Assembly: GCA_948567375.1 (NCBI GenBank)
Contig: OX419762.1
Location: forward strand, 33,372,608 to 33,436,607
From: Lunularia cruciata
Taxonomy: Eukaryota > Streptophyta > Marchantiopsida > Lunulariales > Lunulariaceae
Direction: 5' to 3'
Length of the DNA: 64,000 nucleotides
The notes beneath the pieces are model-generated. The model searched no databases and was not told the DNA's origin. It was given only the letters and a program-made list of their open reading frames with translations. The translations under genes and the position numbers were made by a program. This document shows, one piece after another, positions 24,501-34,885 of this stretch (position 1 is the stretch's first letter; the number at the start of each line of letters is the position of its first letter).

Positions 24501-25223
24501 GTAGGAAGAGATGTTAGGTACGCAAGTCTGCCGTTTGCTTCCGTATTTAAGTGGAGCAATCGCAGTAGAATGTTATTCAGTATTCATATTTCTGAAGATA
24601 GATAAAACAAAGTGCTGTTCTTAGTACTCGTCGCTTAAGCTTAATTCCAATTGTCAATTTTGTGTTTGTAGTTGTGAGTGTGTGTAGAATTCCAAAGAGC
24701 AAGTCAGTGTGTCTGTGGATGTTGGAATCTGCAGCCTTGATCTTCATTCTATGTGTTTGATCCTGAGTGAAGTGCATTGGAGCAATGCCTTGACAGATCT
24801 GAGAGGAATTGTAGTGTTGGTAGTATTCTGCATTGGTGAGTGCAGCACGAAGTTCATGTGAAGCAATTTCAATTGAGGAAGTTGTGCCTTCAGTGGAGGG
24901 GTGGAACACAATTCTGAGGTGAAATCGATCTTTGTAGTGAAGTGCCGCCTTTGGGAGAATCTGAATCATCACGATCAAGAGTTATTTGGAAAAAATTTGC
25001 TATGTTGTGATTATGTGTGTGTGTATTTGCGACAAGTTGTCAAGATTATGAGCTTGGTACTCTCTTTTGGGTGTAGTTTCTACCTGAGAGATTAAAGAAG
25101 AAATCAAGAAGAACTACAAGTTACTGTTTGACTTTGTATTTGACCAATTCTGGATAGTATCTCTATGGGAACAAAATTTACTTACCTGATTACCGCAAAA
25201 GTGATATTTGCCAGGTTGTCACA
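21526..25223 (+). mobile_element. Element C3 (family C), with perfect TSD GTAAC
   Basis: 3698 bp from TGTGGTACCCACATT to GCCAGGTTGTCACA, flanked by GTAAC at 21521-21525 and 25224-25228. Contains the family ORF (about 21879-24437) and a 3' segment of about 790 bp with TATTTAA at 24544-24550. It is the most diverged copy from C2 and C4 but keeps the same layout. It is inserted in the GA-rich E-long unit. Confidence 0.9.
21879..24437 (+). pseudogene. Family C coiled-coil protein, C3 copy (one frame with a few stops)
   Basis: Unusually, a single frame spans all of 21879-24437 (about 850 codons) with premature stops at about 22127, 22305, 22970, 23115, 23767, 23808 and 24068 and no frameshift that I could detect. 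The conserved domain (NGYKVESYWD, FFHQMFAGAPMNWAKCFH, then FAAHFYFGLNLL) is at about 22435-22820. A Lys-rich and acidic linker is at 22850-23110, the coiled coil at 23330-23960, and the C-terminal segment ends in EVDIGSG. Compared with C2 and C4, many replacements are conservative, suggesting past selection on the protein. Confidence 0.75.
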
Positions 25224-25242
25224 GTAACTTGTTAAGAGGGTT

Positions 25243-25740
25243 TTGGTGAGAGCAGGGAGAATTTTGAGAGTTCTTCTATTCAGCCTTGGTGAAGTGACAG
25301 TGAGAAGAGAGGGAGAAATTCAAATTAGGTTTTGGCTTAGTCTTGGACAGAGGCTGGAGAGAGAGTTTGGGAGTTTAGGGCTTTACCTTGCACTTGATAG
25401 GAGCAGGAAGGAGAGAGGGAGAATTTTGAGAGTTCTTCTGTTCAGCCTTGGTGAAGTGACAGTGAGAAGAGAGGGAGAAATTCAAATTAGGTTTTGCCTT
25501 AGTCCTAGACAAAGGCTGGAGAGAGAGTTCGGGAGTTTGGGGCTTTACCTTGCACTTGATAGGAGCAGGAAGAAGAGAGGGAGAATTTTGAGAGTTCTTC
25601 TGTTCAGCCTTGGTGAAGTGACAATGAGAAGAGAGGGAGAAATTTGAATGAGGTTTTGCCTTAGTCATGGACAAAGGCTAGAGAGAGAGTTTGGGAGTTT
25701 GAGGTTTTACCTTGCACTAGATAGGAGCAGGAAAGAGAAG
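25243..25740 (+). repeat. Tandem repeat, about 162-bp unit x 3, inside E-long
   Basis: Three copies of a GA-rich unit beginning GAGAATTTTGAGAGTTCTTC. Because 162 is a multiple of three, an open frame with a 54-residue repeat appears. There is no reason to think it is translated. Confidence 0.8.
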
Positions 25741-25789
25741 CTAGAGATAGAGGCTGAATTTTTGAATGTAAAGAGAAGTGAAGCTCCTA

Positions 25790-26771
25790 TGAAGATTTTC
25801 CAAAGAAGAGCAGCTGGAGACAGAGGGTGAATTTTTGAATGTAAAGAGGATTGCTATGAGTGTTGGCAAAAGTGAATTTCCTATGAAGATTTTCCAGAGG
25901 TGAAGTGCAGGAGCAGAGGAGTGAATTTTTGAATGTAGAAGAGAATTGTTGTGAGTGTTGATAGAAGTGAGGTTCCTCTAAAGATTTTCCAGAAGAGCAG
26001 CTAGAGATAGAGAGATTGAATTTTTGAATAAAGAGAGGACTATTGTGAGTGTTGACAAAAATGAGAAACATTCTATGAAGATTTTCCAGAAAAGAGCAGT
26101 TGGAGATAGAGGGTGAATTTTTGAATGTAAGGAGAAGTGAAGTTCCTATGAAGATTTTCCAAAGGTGAAGTGCAAGAGAAGAGGAGTGAACTTTTGAATG
26201 TAGAAGAGAACTATTGTGAGTGTTGACAAAAGTGAGGTTCCTTTGAAGGTTTTCCAAAAGAGCAGCTGGAGATAGAGAGATTGAATTTTTGAATGAAGAG
26301 AGGACTGTTGTGAGTGTTGACAGAAATGTGAAACATTCTATGAGAAATTTCCAAAAAAGTTGGAGATAGAGGGTGAATTTTTGAATGTAAAGAGGACTGC
26401 TGTGAGTGTTGGCAAAAGTGAAGTTCCTATGAAGATTTTCTAGAGGTGAAGTGCAAGAGTAGAGGAGTGAAATTTTGAATGTAGAAGAGAACTATTGAAC
26501 AGTTGGAGACAGAGGGTGAATTTTTGAATGTAAAGAAGACTGCTGTGACTGTTAGCAGAAGTGAAGTTCCTATGAAGATTTTCTAGAGGTGAAGTGCAAG
26601 AGTAGAGGAGTGAAATTTTGAATGTAGAAGAGAACTATTGTGAGTGTTGACATAAGTGAGATTCCTCTAAAGGCTTTCCAAAAGAGCAGCTGTAGATAGA
26701 AAGATTGAATTTTCAAATGAAGAGAGGATTGTTGTGAGTGTTGACAGAAATGTGAAACATTCTATGAGAGT
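25790..26771 (+). repeat. Degenerate GA-rich repeats of E-long (continues at 30554-30800)
   Basis: Imperfect repeats built on GTGAATTTTTGAATGTA, GAGTGTTGGCAAAAGTGAA and CCTATGAAGATTTTCCAGA, unit about 100-220 bp. The same pattern resumes right after C4 (AAGCAGCTGGGGACAAAGG...), which confirms that C4 is an insertion. Confidence 0.75.
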
Positions 26772-27160
26772 TGTGGTACCCACATTTTTTCTGTTTTTTG
26801 AAATGGAGAAGAAGAAGAAGTGTATAGAGAAGTTGGATTGCGCCTGTATGGCCAAAGAAGGTGAAGAAAAGAGTCTTCGGGATAAAACCCAAGGTAACGT
26901 GGCTTTGGGTCATAAGGCAAAGTACTTGGACTTGCCCTATTAGCATACAACCCCAAGTAAGAAGTCTTTGTATCTGGGAGAGCTCAACCCAAGGCAAAGA
27001 CAATGTAACAAATTTTCTTTGGGACAAAAAATTCAAGAAGGGACCGTTCAAAAACCGGCGGTCATACGCGTGAAGTACACTTGACAGTGACAAGCGCATG
27101 CAAGAGGTGTGATTTCTTGGTAGAAACTTGAATTGAAGAGAGAAAAAGAAGGCATAACTC

Positions 27161-27169
27161 TATAAAAAT
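27161..27169 (+). promoter_or_regulatory. TATA box in front of the family C ORF
   Basis: TATAAAAAT, 27 nt before the ATG, within CTCTATAAAAAT, which is also present in C2 (minus strand near 19005). It suggests a dedicated promoter for the ORF, separate from the TATTTAA near the 3' end of the unit. Confidence 0.5.
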
Positions 27170-27187
27170 TAGGCTAACAATGAAGCA

Positions 27188-29757
27188 ATGTTGAGCAATT
27201 TCCCTTTGCCGTTGAGGAGTCATCCTGCAGGAGATCGGGGGAAGGGAAGTAGAGTTGAAGACACACTAGTGTGTAGAGGAGAATTTGAGAAAGTTAACCC
27301 AAGAGACAACGAGGAAGCAAGAAAGATGGGAGGAGGAAGGAAGAACTCCAAATTCATAGTGAGAAATCATGCAATTCTGAGGTTAGATGTGATTGCAAGA
27401 ATCAAAGTCTTGAGCCGACTTCGGATCACATTCTTGGCGTGGAATTGGAACGTGAGTTTTCTTGGATTCATGACCGAGATAATCAAGAGTAAGTGTCTCG
27501 ATGTCCCTGAGGAAGAGGAGAAGAGAGGAGATCCAGCTTGCTGGACAAAGTCAGATTGGAGATTGGTACTCGGAAGAGAGGCAAGCACGGAGCAGGGTGC
27601 CACGTTCTTGGGGAAGGGAGAGGTAGCAGAAGAAACCCAAGAAGTGAGGCATGCCTTCTCTTTGAAGAAGACAAAGAATGGGTATAAGGTCAAGAGTTAC
27701 AAAGATCCGGTGAAGAGAGGGATTGTGTGTGCTCTCATGGCAATCCTGAAGCCGGAGAGAATGACTTATGTGATGAAACACCAAGCGGTGTTCTTCCATA
27801 AGATGTTTGTAGGAGAACCCATCAACTAGGCGAGGTGCTTCCATGGAAGAACAAGGTAGATGGTGTGGAATTTGTGGGATAAGTCACCTCCACACTACAT
27901 CGTGCTGTTTGCAGCACATTTCTACCTCCGGTTGAATTTTTTCAATGCGGCAGAGCGCAACAAATGGTGTCTCACTTTCATCTCGACTTGAGAAAAGAAG
28001 TAGACACGGAGGAGCAATAGTATATTCTTCAAATTCAAAGCAGTGATGAGTACTATGCACAGACGAGGAAGAGTGCATAGGTAGAAGTAAGTACTCCAAA
28101 GTTGAAGAAGTAGAGTTAACAAGGAGAAGGCAAAGACATAGAGAAGACGAGACCTCGGAAGACCAGGAGAGGAAACCCGAGGAAAGGTATAGTGGTGATT
28201 GCATCATCGGAAGAAGAGTCAGAGGGCAAAGCGAAGTGCAAGTCCAAAGACTAGGAACACAAGGAAGAACCTGAGCTCATGCTACTAAGTGGGGATACAA
28301 GTAGTGATAGCAATGAAGGTGGGAAGATGACATCGGTACCTACAAAAGAAGAAGTTTGGGTAGAGCTAAAGGAAGAGAATAATGCAAAGTTAGAGGACAA
28401 GATACCCGAGCCGGAGGAGAAGAAGATTACAATTCAAAGGGGAGTCCGGTCAAGGCGCAAGGCAAAGTGTGAAGCGGGTCCAAGCAAGGCAAGGGAAGAG
28501 GAGAATGCTAGTTTGGGAAGTGAAGCGTCTATTCCGATATGACGATTGCAGAGAAGAAGGTGAGTATCGGGAGAAGAAGAAGTAAAGAAGGAGATGACTC
28601 CACATGTTGAAGTAGTTGCGAGTGATGGAGTGGAGTACCTGCAAGAAGTTGTGTGCCCATTGTTAGTAAAGCTAGAGCACAAGGAGAGGGAGATGCAGTT
28701 GAAGTGTCTGGAGGTGAAGACTGCATTGCAGGTATTAGCAAGACTGGAAGAAGAGAACTCAGAGTCAAAGAAGAGTATAATCCAAGGAGAGGAGGAAAGG
28801 GAAGTATTGCGAGTGGATGCAATAGTGCAAAGTCAAGTGATTGAGAATTTGAAGAAAGAAGTGAGGTATCGAGAGGAACTTGTGAAGAAGAGTGACATAG
28901 CGAGGGAAAGACAAGTAGCTGAGTATGAAATCTTGAAGCAACAGTTTGCTGATTCAAGACTAGAAATTATCCATGTTATGGCAAGGGTAGCAGAGAAGGA
29001 ACAAGAGCTCGATAGAGTGATGGAGAGTGTAGAAGAGAAGAAGCAACTGTGGCAACAGGAGTTGACAATGAGATAAAGGGAAGAAGAGAGATTACGAGAG
29101 TTACTTCGTAATCAGGAAGAGAAGGTTGTACAGAAGGAGAAGGAGAAGGAAATGGTGAAAGCCGAGTTCGAGGCAAAATTGGCAATGTACAGGGAAGATT
29201 GGCTTGCAGATTGGGAGCGGGAAAGGAAGATGAGATTGGAGCCATTGAAGGAGATTGTAATGAGGATGAATGCGATGCTAAGTACAGAGGCCAGTGTTTG
29301 TTTTGAAGAGACAAGGCTGCACGAGTTGAAGTTGTTGGTTCAGGAGACAAGGAGGAGACATGCAAAAGACACAGACTTGAATGCTTTGTTAATTAGTCTC
29401 AGAACTCGTGTAGATAGGAAAATATTAGAAGTAGAAGATAATATCACGATTAGATTAGATTTGGTAAAGTTGGAGATAGATAAGCTTTAGAAAGATGTTA
29501 GAGCAAAACCTGAAGTAGATGAAGTAGGAGTGCAGATGTCTTTGGACTTACCATTGGAGACATTAGAGAAGAGTGGGTCAAAAGATCAGGAGTTAGATAG
29601 ATTACCCACAAGTGAAATGTCAGATCAGGAAAGAAAACTGTTAGATTTGGTAGAAGAGGTAGGAATTATGAAACCCAAGGACAGAGCAATAGGAAGTAAA
29701 GTTACTTTGAGTTTGGGTTTGAAAGACAAGGAAGAAGTAGATATCGGATCGGATTAG
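27188..29757 (+). pseudogene. Family C coiled-coil protein, C4 copy (reference copy)
   Basis: About 857 codons. N-terminus MLSNFPLPLRSHPAGDRG. Residues about 60-100 carry the VIARIKVLSRLRITFLAWNW block. About 140-290 form the most conserved domain (NGYKVKSYKDPVKRG, FFHKMFVGEPIN, HYIVLFAAHFYL). About 300-470 is an acidic/basic Ser-rich linker with SSDSNEG and RSRRKAK. About 470-690 is a long coiled coil (Glu/Lys/Arg heptads, EEKKQLWQQEL, REDW), and about 690-857 is a helical C-terminus ending in EVDIGSD. Breaks: TAG at 27827-27829 (Trp in C2), TAG near 27857, a 1-nt deletion near 27962 and about eight further stops. No RT, protease, integrase or zinc knuckle. I recognise no family. A capsid-like or RNA-binding accessory role is possible but unproven. 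Confidence 0.75.
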
Positions 29758-31302
29758 TTACCAATTTGAGATGTGAATAGGCAGATATGAAGAGGTGCAT
29801 TGTCATTTCAGATCTGCCGGTTTGTAGAGTTGTCAGGAAGAGGTGCATTAGGATGATATTTGTCGATTGCTTCACTATTTAAGAGTGGCATTCGCAATCT
29901 TATGTTATTTAGTGCTCATAATTCTGAGAATAGATAAAGCAAAGTGCTGTGAAGCAGTGCTCGTCGCTTGAGCTTGATTCTGAGTATCAACTTTGTGTCT
30001 ATGTTTGTGAGTGTGTGGAGAAATTCAAAGTGCAAGTCAGTGTGCTTGTTGGATGTTGGATTCCACAGCCTTGATCTTTACTCTGTGTGTTTGATCCTGA
30101 GTGAAGTGCAATAAGAGCAATGCCTTGATAGATCTGAGAGGAATTGTAGTGTTGGTAGTATTCTGCATCTGTGAGTGTAGTGCAATGTTGATGTGAAGTA
30201 ATTTCGATCAAGGAAGTTGTGCCTTTAGTGGAGGGGTGGAACACAATTTTGAGGCAAAGTCATTTTGCAGTGAAGTGCCATTTTTGGGAGAGCTTGAATC
30301 ATCACAATCAAGATTGTTTGGAAAGAGTTGAAGAAGTTGTGATTAAGGAGTGTTACTTCATGACAAGACTGTAAATCAATGCTTATTATTCTCTTCTGGG
30401 TGTGGTTTCTACCTAAGAGATTAAAGATGCAACCAAGAAGAACTACATTGTTATTGTTTGACTTTGTATTTGGACATTTCTGACTTGTATCTCTACGGGA
30501 ACGAACTTTACCTACCTAATTACCGCAAAAGTGATATTTGCCGGGTTGTCACAAGGGTTTTCAAGAAAAGCAGCTGGGGACAAAGGAGTGAATTTTTGAA
30601 TGTAGAGAGGACTGGTGTGAGTGTTGGTAGAAGTGAAGTTCCTATGAAGATTTCTTAGAAGTGCAACTGGATAGAGGAGTGAAGTTTTGAATAGAGAGAG
30701 GAATTCTTGAGGTTTGGTTTCAGTTGCTGCATGCTTGGAGAGGAGTGAAGGAGAATCTCGAGTTGCTTTAATTGGTAGAGGTCCTCTCACAATTGCATGA
30801 AGGCCAGGAGGAGAAACTTTGAAGTGGAATAGTTCTTTCTGAAGCAGGGAAGGAGAAGGGTGTCAAAGTTGGTAGTCTTGGCTGATTGGCACAAACCTGA
30901 ACTGCAAAACATGATCATGGGAGACTAAAGGAGATCAAGTGGTGAGTTGCCGTGAGTGCTGCCAAATAAAGTGTATGTGAAGTGCCCTGGCTAATTTGAC
31001 ATTCAGTTGAGACCTTAGAACGGACATTGTCTAGATCAAAACTATTTTGCTCGACCAGGACTTGTGAGTTTGCAACTAGAATTTGTATGAATGATAAATT
31101 TGGAAGCGGATGTGTGTTATGAATTATGTCAAGTCATATTATAAAGTCAAGGGAAGCTCCATTCTAGAAGCCCTCATTCCAGTCTACCTGAATGGTGTTA
31201 TACAACAGTCTGGCTGCCGGGTTCATGTCTGGTTAGAACATTCCTATTTCTATAGAGACCACCTTAACTAGTTTCCCAAACCTAAACCTCATAACCATAG
31301 CC

Positions 31303-31995
31303 TGTGAGCCAGCTTGTCTCTCACTCAGGATGAACCTCTGATGGCTATTATGGTAGCGCATCATGGACTAAGCAGGCAAAGAACTCCAACTCCATCATAC
31401 TCCTCCAAGGCTAACACTCCAAGACTCAAGACATTGCTCACTAGAGAACTCAATGAGAGAGAGATAGTTGCAAATGAAAGGATGATGAGTACCTCATCAC
31501 CCCTAGTTTTTATACTTGTGAAATAGTAACACACCAAAGTTACTAATTACTAGAGTTACTCAAGTTACTAGGCTAAAAGTCAAGTAAAGTACAAAAAGTA
31601 AAACGAAATATCCATCTACATGGGCATATTCCACTAAGCATATGATCTTATCTTGACCCAACCACTAAGTAAAGGATTCCTTCACATGGGCTATCCTTGG
31701 ACTATAGAAGAATCCAAAACAAAAAGGCTTGCGGGCCCAAGAGTTCTCAACTCTTTCCTCAAAGCCAAACACCTAGGAATAATACCAAGTCAACACACTA
31801 GAATCCAAAATAGTAGTGCTCATCTTTTCCACTTCCTCTAAAGTAAGGTCCACTCTATCTTAGCTATGACTAACTTTAGCTCATCATGACTAATGTAGAA
31901 CCATCCTTTATCTCTATATAAATAATATCTCTCAAGTACTTGTAATACCAAGCCAAATATCACAATACCACACACATGCACAAATGAGTGTTAAA
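31303..31995 (-). repeat. B-family LTR, unit 1 (3' LTR of the composite)
   Basis: 693 bp. On the minus strand it begins at TGTTAAC-type sequence (mutated to TTTAAC here) and ends in GGCTCACA. A polypurine tract, CGGGGGTAAA on the minus strand, adjoins at 31996-32005. Nearly the same sequence is found in units 2, 3 and 4. Confidence 0.88.
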
Positions 31996-32047
31996 TTTAC
32001 CCCCGAACTAAGTTTTCACTTTGTCCTCAAAGTGAAGGTCTCTCTAC

Positions 32048-33567
32048 CTTCTATGATATATCTTCAACTTATCATGGTTAATCCTATCAAAGTGTCTTCT
32101 TCCTAACTCCTTGAGATCATAAGTGTAATTGCATCACACCTTCTCCACTATGAAAGGTCCAAAGTACTTAGGCAAAAACTTCTTTTGCACTCTCTTGAAT
32201 AGAATAGAATCAAATAACATTACCCAATCACCTTCTTTGAAAAGATCCACCTTCTTCTTGCCTTGCCTCTTGTCATAGCTCTCCTTTTGTTTCCTTTGGG
32301 CCTGCTCTACTTGAACCATAGCAATTGCTCTTGCCTCTTCCAACTCCATGAGTTGCTCTATCCTTGACTTCTCTGCATCACCTCCTTGTTCTTTCTTTGA
32401 TCTCTTATGAATGATTTGGAAGGTAGGAAGATCAAAGTGAATAGGTAGGGTAGACTCAATACCATATACCAATTGAAATGGAGAATATCGGATGGAAGTC
32501 TTCATGGTTGTCCTATACTCCCACAAAACTGCATGAATCCTCTTGTCCCAATGATGTTTAGCCCCCTCCATTTGTGCATCTTTGGCCAACATCATGCACA
32601 AGGTCTGATTGGTTCTTTCTGCCAAGCCATTGGAATTTGGCTTATAGGATGTAGTTACTCTATGTGTGATAGAGAAATTTCATAGCATGGCTGTAGTAAT
32701 GCTTCTTGTAAACTCTACTCCTCTATCGAAAGCCAACTCTAAAGGGCATCCAAACCTAGTGATAATATGTTCATAAAGAAATCTACCAACTTCATCTTCA
32801 TTCTTGTCCCTCAATGGTCTAGCCTCAACCCACTTGGTAAGGTAATTAGTAACTACCACAATGTACTGATTGTTCCTTGGGGTTCTATTGAGAAGACCTA
32901 CAAACTCATTTTCCTCACTTCTCAAAAGGTCCTAGTAATAGAATTGATCTAAGTGGTCGAGTGGATGTAGACTTTCTAGCAAAAGCTCAACAAACATGAC
33001 AAGTTTTGCAATAATCAAGACAATCCTTGAAAATCCCTCTCCAATGGTAACCTACATCTAGAATCTTGAAAGCAGTCACCTTTCCTGCAAAGTGTCCTCT
33101 ACATACTAAACCTTCATGAAACTCCTTTATGATTAGGATAGACTCTTCCTTACCCACTGCTCTTTGAAGTAGACCATCTGCTCCTTGCTGAAAAATAATA
33201 TCCTCCACCATTGTGTAAGGTCTAGATCTTGCTGCAAGGGCCTTCCTCTCTCTAGTATGCATCACACTCTGGATAGTAATTTCTTGTCACAAAATCCACA
33301 ATCTCCTTGTACTCCTTTGGAACCTTTTCAATGAATGAGATTGTCATGAGCTCCTCATCTGGGAAGGAATCCTCCACTGACTCATCTCCATCATGATCAT
33401 AGGCTCTAGATAACAAATCACCATTTGCATATTTCTTTCCTGGCCTATCCTCAATGGTGTAGTCATACTCAGACAAGAGTATCATCCACCTTGCTAATCT
33501 CCCCTCAACATTAGGCTTGTTGAAGATGAACTTCAAGGCCTTGTGATCCGTGACAATGGTGGCTTTC
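32048..33567 (-). pseudogene. pol: Element B (X part): end of RNase H and integrase, with stops
   Basis: The minus strand begins at the insertion point of D with the end of RNase H (TIVTDHKALKFIF). It continues with the linker, the H-H-C-C region (FHEGLVCRGHF, CKTCHVC), then the catalytic core. The segment of the first catalytic Asp (WGIDFVGPL in Z) is damaged by a shift around 32925-32985. The second motif reads FDRGVEFT where Z has SDRGGEFT, and the third block is NGLAERTN. The C-terminal part has KFLPKYFGPF. Several frameshifts and stops relative to Z (62321-64000). Confidence 0.85.
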
Positions 33568-34282
33568 TGTAATACCAAGAGCTAGCCATATTATCTAGAT
33601 GTAACATCTAGAATGATGTTATACATGATGGTTGAAATAGATCAGATAGAAGTATCACCAAAAGAGTACTTCTACAAATAGGGCACAAACCGAAATAGAC
33701 TTAAGAACCTTAGAACCAATAGCTAGACATATGATTTAAAGGTGAGAATTGGTTGGGTAACATCTGGAAGGATGTTACACATGATGGACTAAACAGATCA
33801 GAAAGAGGTATCACCAAAAGGGGACTTCTACTAATAGAGTAGGAACCGAAATATGCCTGAAATCTTTGAAGGCAATTTCGGAGGCCTAAACGGATGAATT
33901 AGGCCTCAAAAATGTGCAATTCCCCCCCCTCCAATAGAGGAAAGGCTGGCCCTGCTTTGTCTCGTTGAGAGCTTTCCAATGGTACCTTAATCACGTGATT
34001 CTGAGATTCCTATAGGAAGATTCCCTAAAAGATTCCCTCCAATCAAAGCTTGTTTGACCAACCAGATAGGACCTTGACCAGACATGTCACCCATCCAAGT
34101 AAGTAATCCAAGGGTGGAGCTTGCTGAGATGTCACCTATCTGTGTCCCTAATCCTATGGTGGAGCTTCCTTGGAGGAGATCCTCTTTGTCTATATAATAA
34201 AGAGAAGGTGCTCCCTTGGGGCATCGAGTGTTCGAGTATGCAATTTGTGTTTTCTCTCTTCTCTTGTCCTCGGAGTATTACA
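33568..34282 (+). repeat. 5' LTR of chromovirus D
   Basis: 715 bp, TGTAATACC ... AGTATTACA. It holds an internal duplication of about 156 bp: the block starting TAACATCTAGAATGATGTTA (near 33602) recurs as TAACATCTGGAAGGATGTTA (near 33758), each with an AACATC/GATGTT hairpin. TATATAATAA at 34191-34200 is the probable TATA box. Confidence 0.92.
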
Positions 34283-34295
34283 ATGGTATCAGAGT
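34283..34295 (+). other. Primer-binding site of element D (tRNA-iMet type)
   Basis: ATGGTATCAGAG follows the LTR. TGGTATCAGAG is the standard initiator tRNA-Met complement. Confidence 0.9.
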
Positions 34296-34422
34296 GAGTG
34301 TTTTAGTCCAAGAGAGTGGATTACCCCTCTTGGAATAGCACGAACTACTGAAATTGAGTAATTTGAGGTGGAGAACATAGAGTAGTTGCTAGAGTTAGGA
34401 AGGACTTTAGAGAGCGGATGGG

Positions 34423-34644
34423 ATGGATGCGCCGAGAGGCCAATTTCCAGCACCTAGCTTTCCATTCTCAAACCCATTCCACATCAAGGTTATGTACATC
34501 CAGCGTGAGCAGATGAGGGTATTGCTAGTTTATCACTTTGGTGCAGAGTTCATGGACAGAGTGATGAACTCACCAAACTCGGTGATTCTACCTGTCGTGA
34601 TATATGACAAAGAGTGGGATTTGACAATCTACATTCTGTTATGA
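34423..34644 (+). CDS. Conserved short ORF upstream of gag, D copy 1 (73 aa)
   Basis: Uninterrupted. Contains YHFGAEFMDRV, then ILPVVIYDKEW and YILL at the end. These align without gaps over 19 residues from HFG to LPVV with the A and A2 short ORFs (HFGQDFLHMI ... VLPVVAYGEQW). It lies between the PBS and gag and ends 4 nt before the second copy. Function unknown; it is not part of any gag domain I know. Confidence 0.6.
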   Translation: MDAPRGQFPAPSFPFSNPFHIKVMYIQREQMRVLLVYHFGAEFMDRVMNSPNSVILPVVIYDKEWDLTIYILL

Positions 34645-34648
34645 TAAT

Positions 34649-34852
34649 ATGGATATGAATGTCCCAAATCCTCTCCCTTTCAACACTCAAGTAGAAATCC
34701 GTTATGTAGTGAGGCCAAAACTGATGTTTAGAGATTTAGTGGTCAGGAATTTTGGTGAGGAGTATTATCAACGAGTGATAGCTTCTGAGGTCCCAATGGT
34801 AGTTTCAATAGTTTGTGCGCCCTCCAAAGTGATTATATTGACTTTGTATTGA
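34649..34852 (+). CDS. Conserved short ORF upstream of gag, D copy 2 (67 aa)
   Basis: A second, diverged version of the preceding ORF: NPLPFNTQVEIRY, then VRNFGEEYYQRVIASEVP and a hydrophobic end. The FG and the hydrophobic block after it fall in the same register as copy 1 and the A/A2 versions. The stop is 34 nt before the gag ATG (34886), exactly the spacing seen in A and A2. Tandem duplication of the short ORF inside one element is inferred. Confidence 0.55.
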   Translation: MDMNVPNPLPFNTQVEIRYVVRPKLMFRDLVVRNFGEEYYQRVIASEVPMVVSIVCAPSKVIILTLY

Positions 34853-34885
34853 AGTAGACATAAGCAATCGAGTGTTGCAGGAACC

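Larger units (their letters stand above)
26772..30553 (+). mobile_element. Element C4 (family C), with TSD AGAGT/AGGGT
   Basis: 3782 bp from TGTGGTACCCACATTTTTT to GCCGGGTTGTCACA, flanked by AGAGT (26767-26771) and AGGGT (30554-30558). Layout: 415-bp 5' segment with a TATA box at 27161-27169, the ORF 27188-29757, then a 796-bp 3' segment with TATTTAA at 29876-29882. The 5' and 3' segments are not similar to one another, so no LTR pair lies inside the unit. It is inserted in GA-rich repeats. Confidence 0.88.

Noticed and set aside
25243-25647. 134-codon ORF with a 54-residue repeat
   Set aside because: By-product of a 162-bp GA-rich tandem repeat within the E-long unit.
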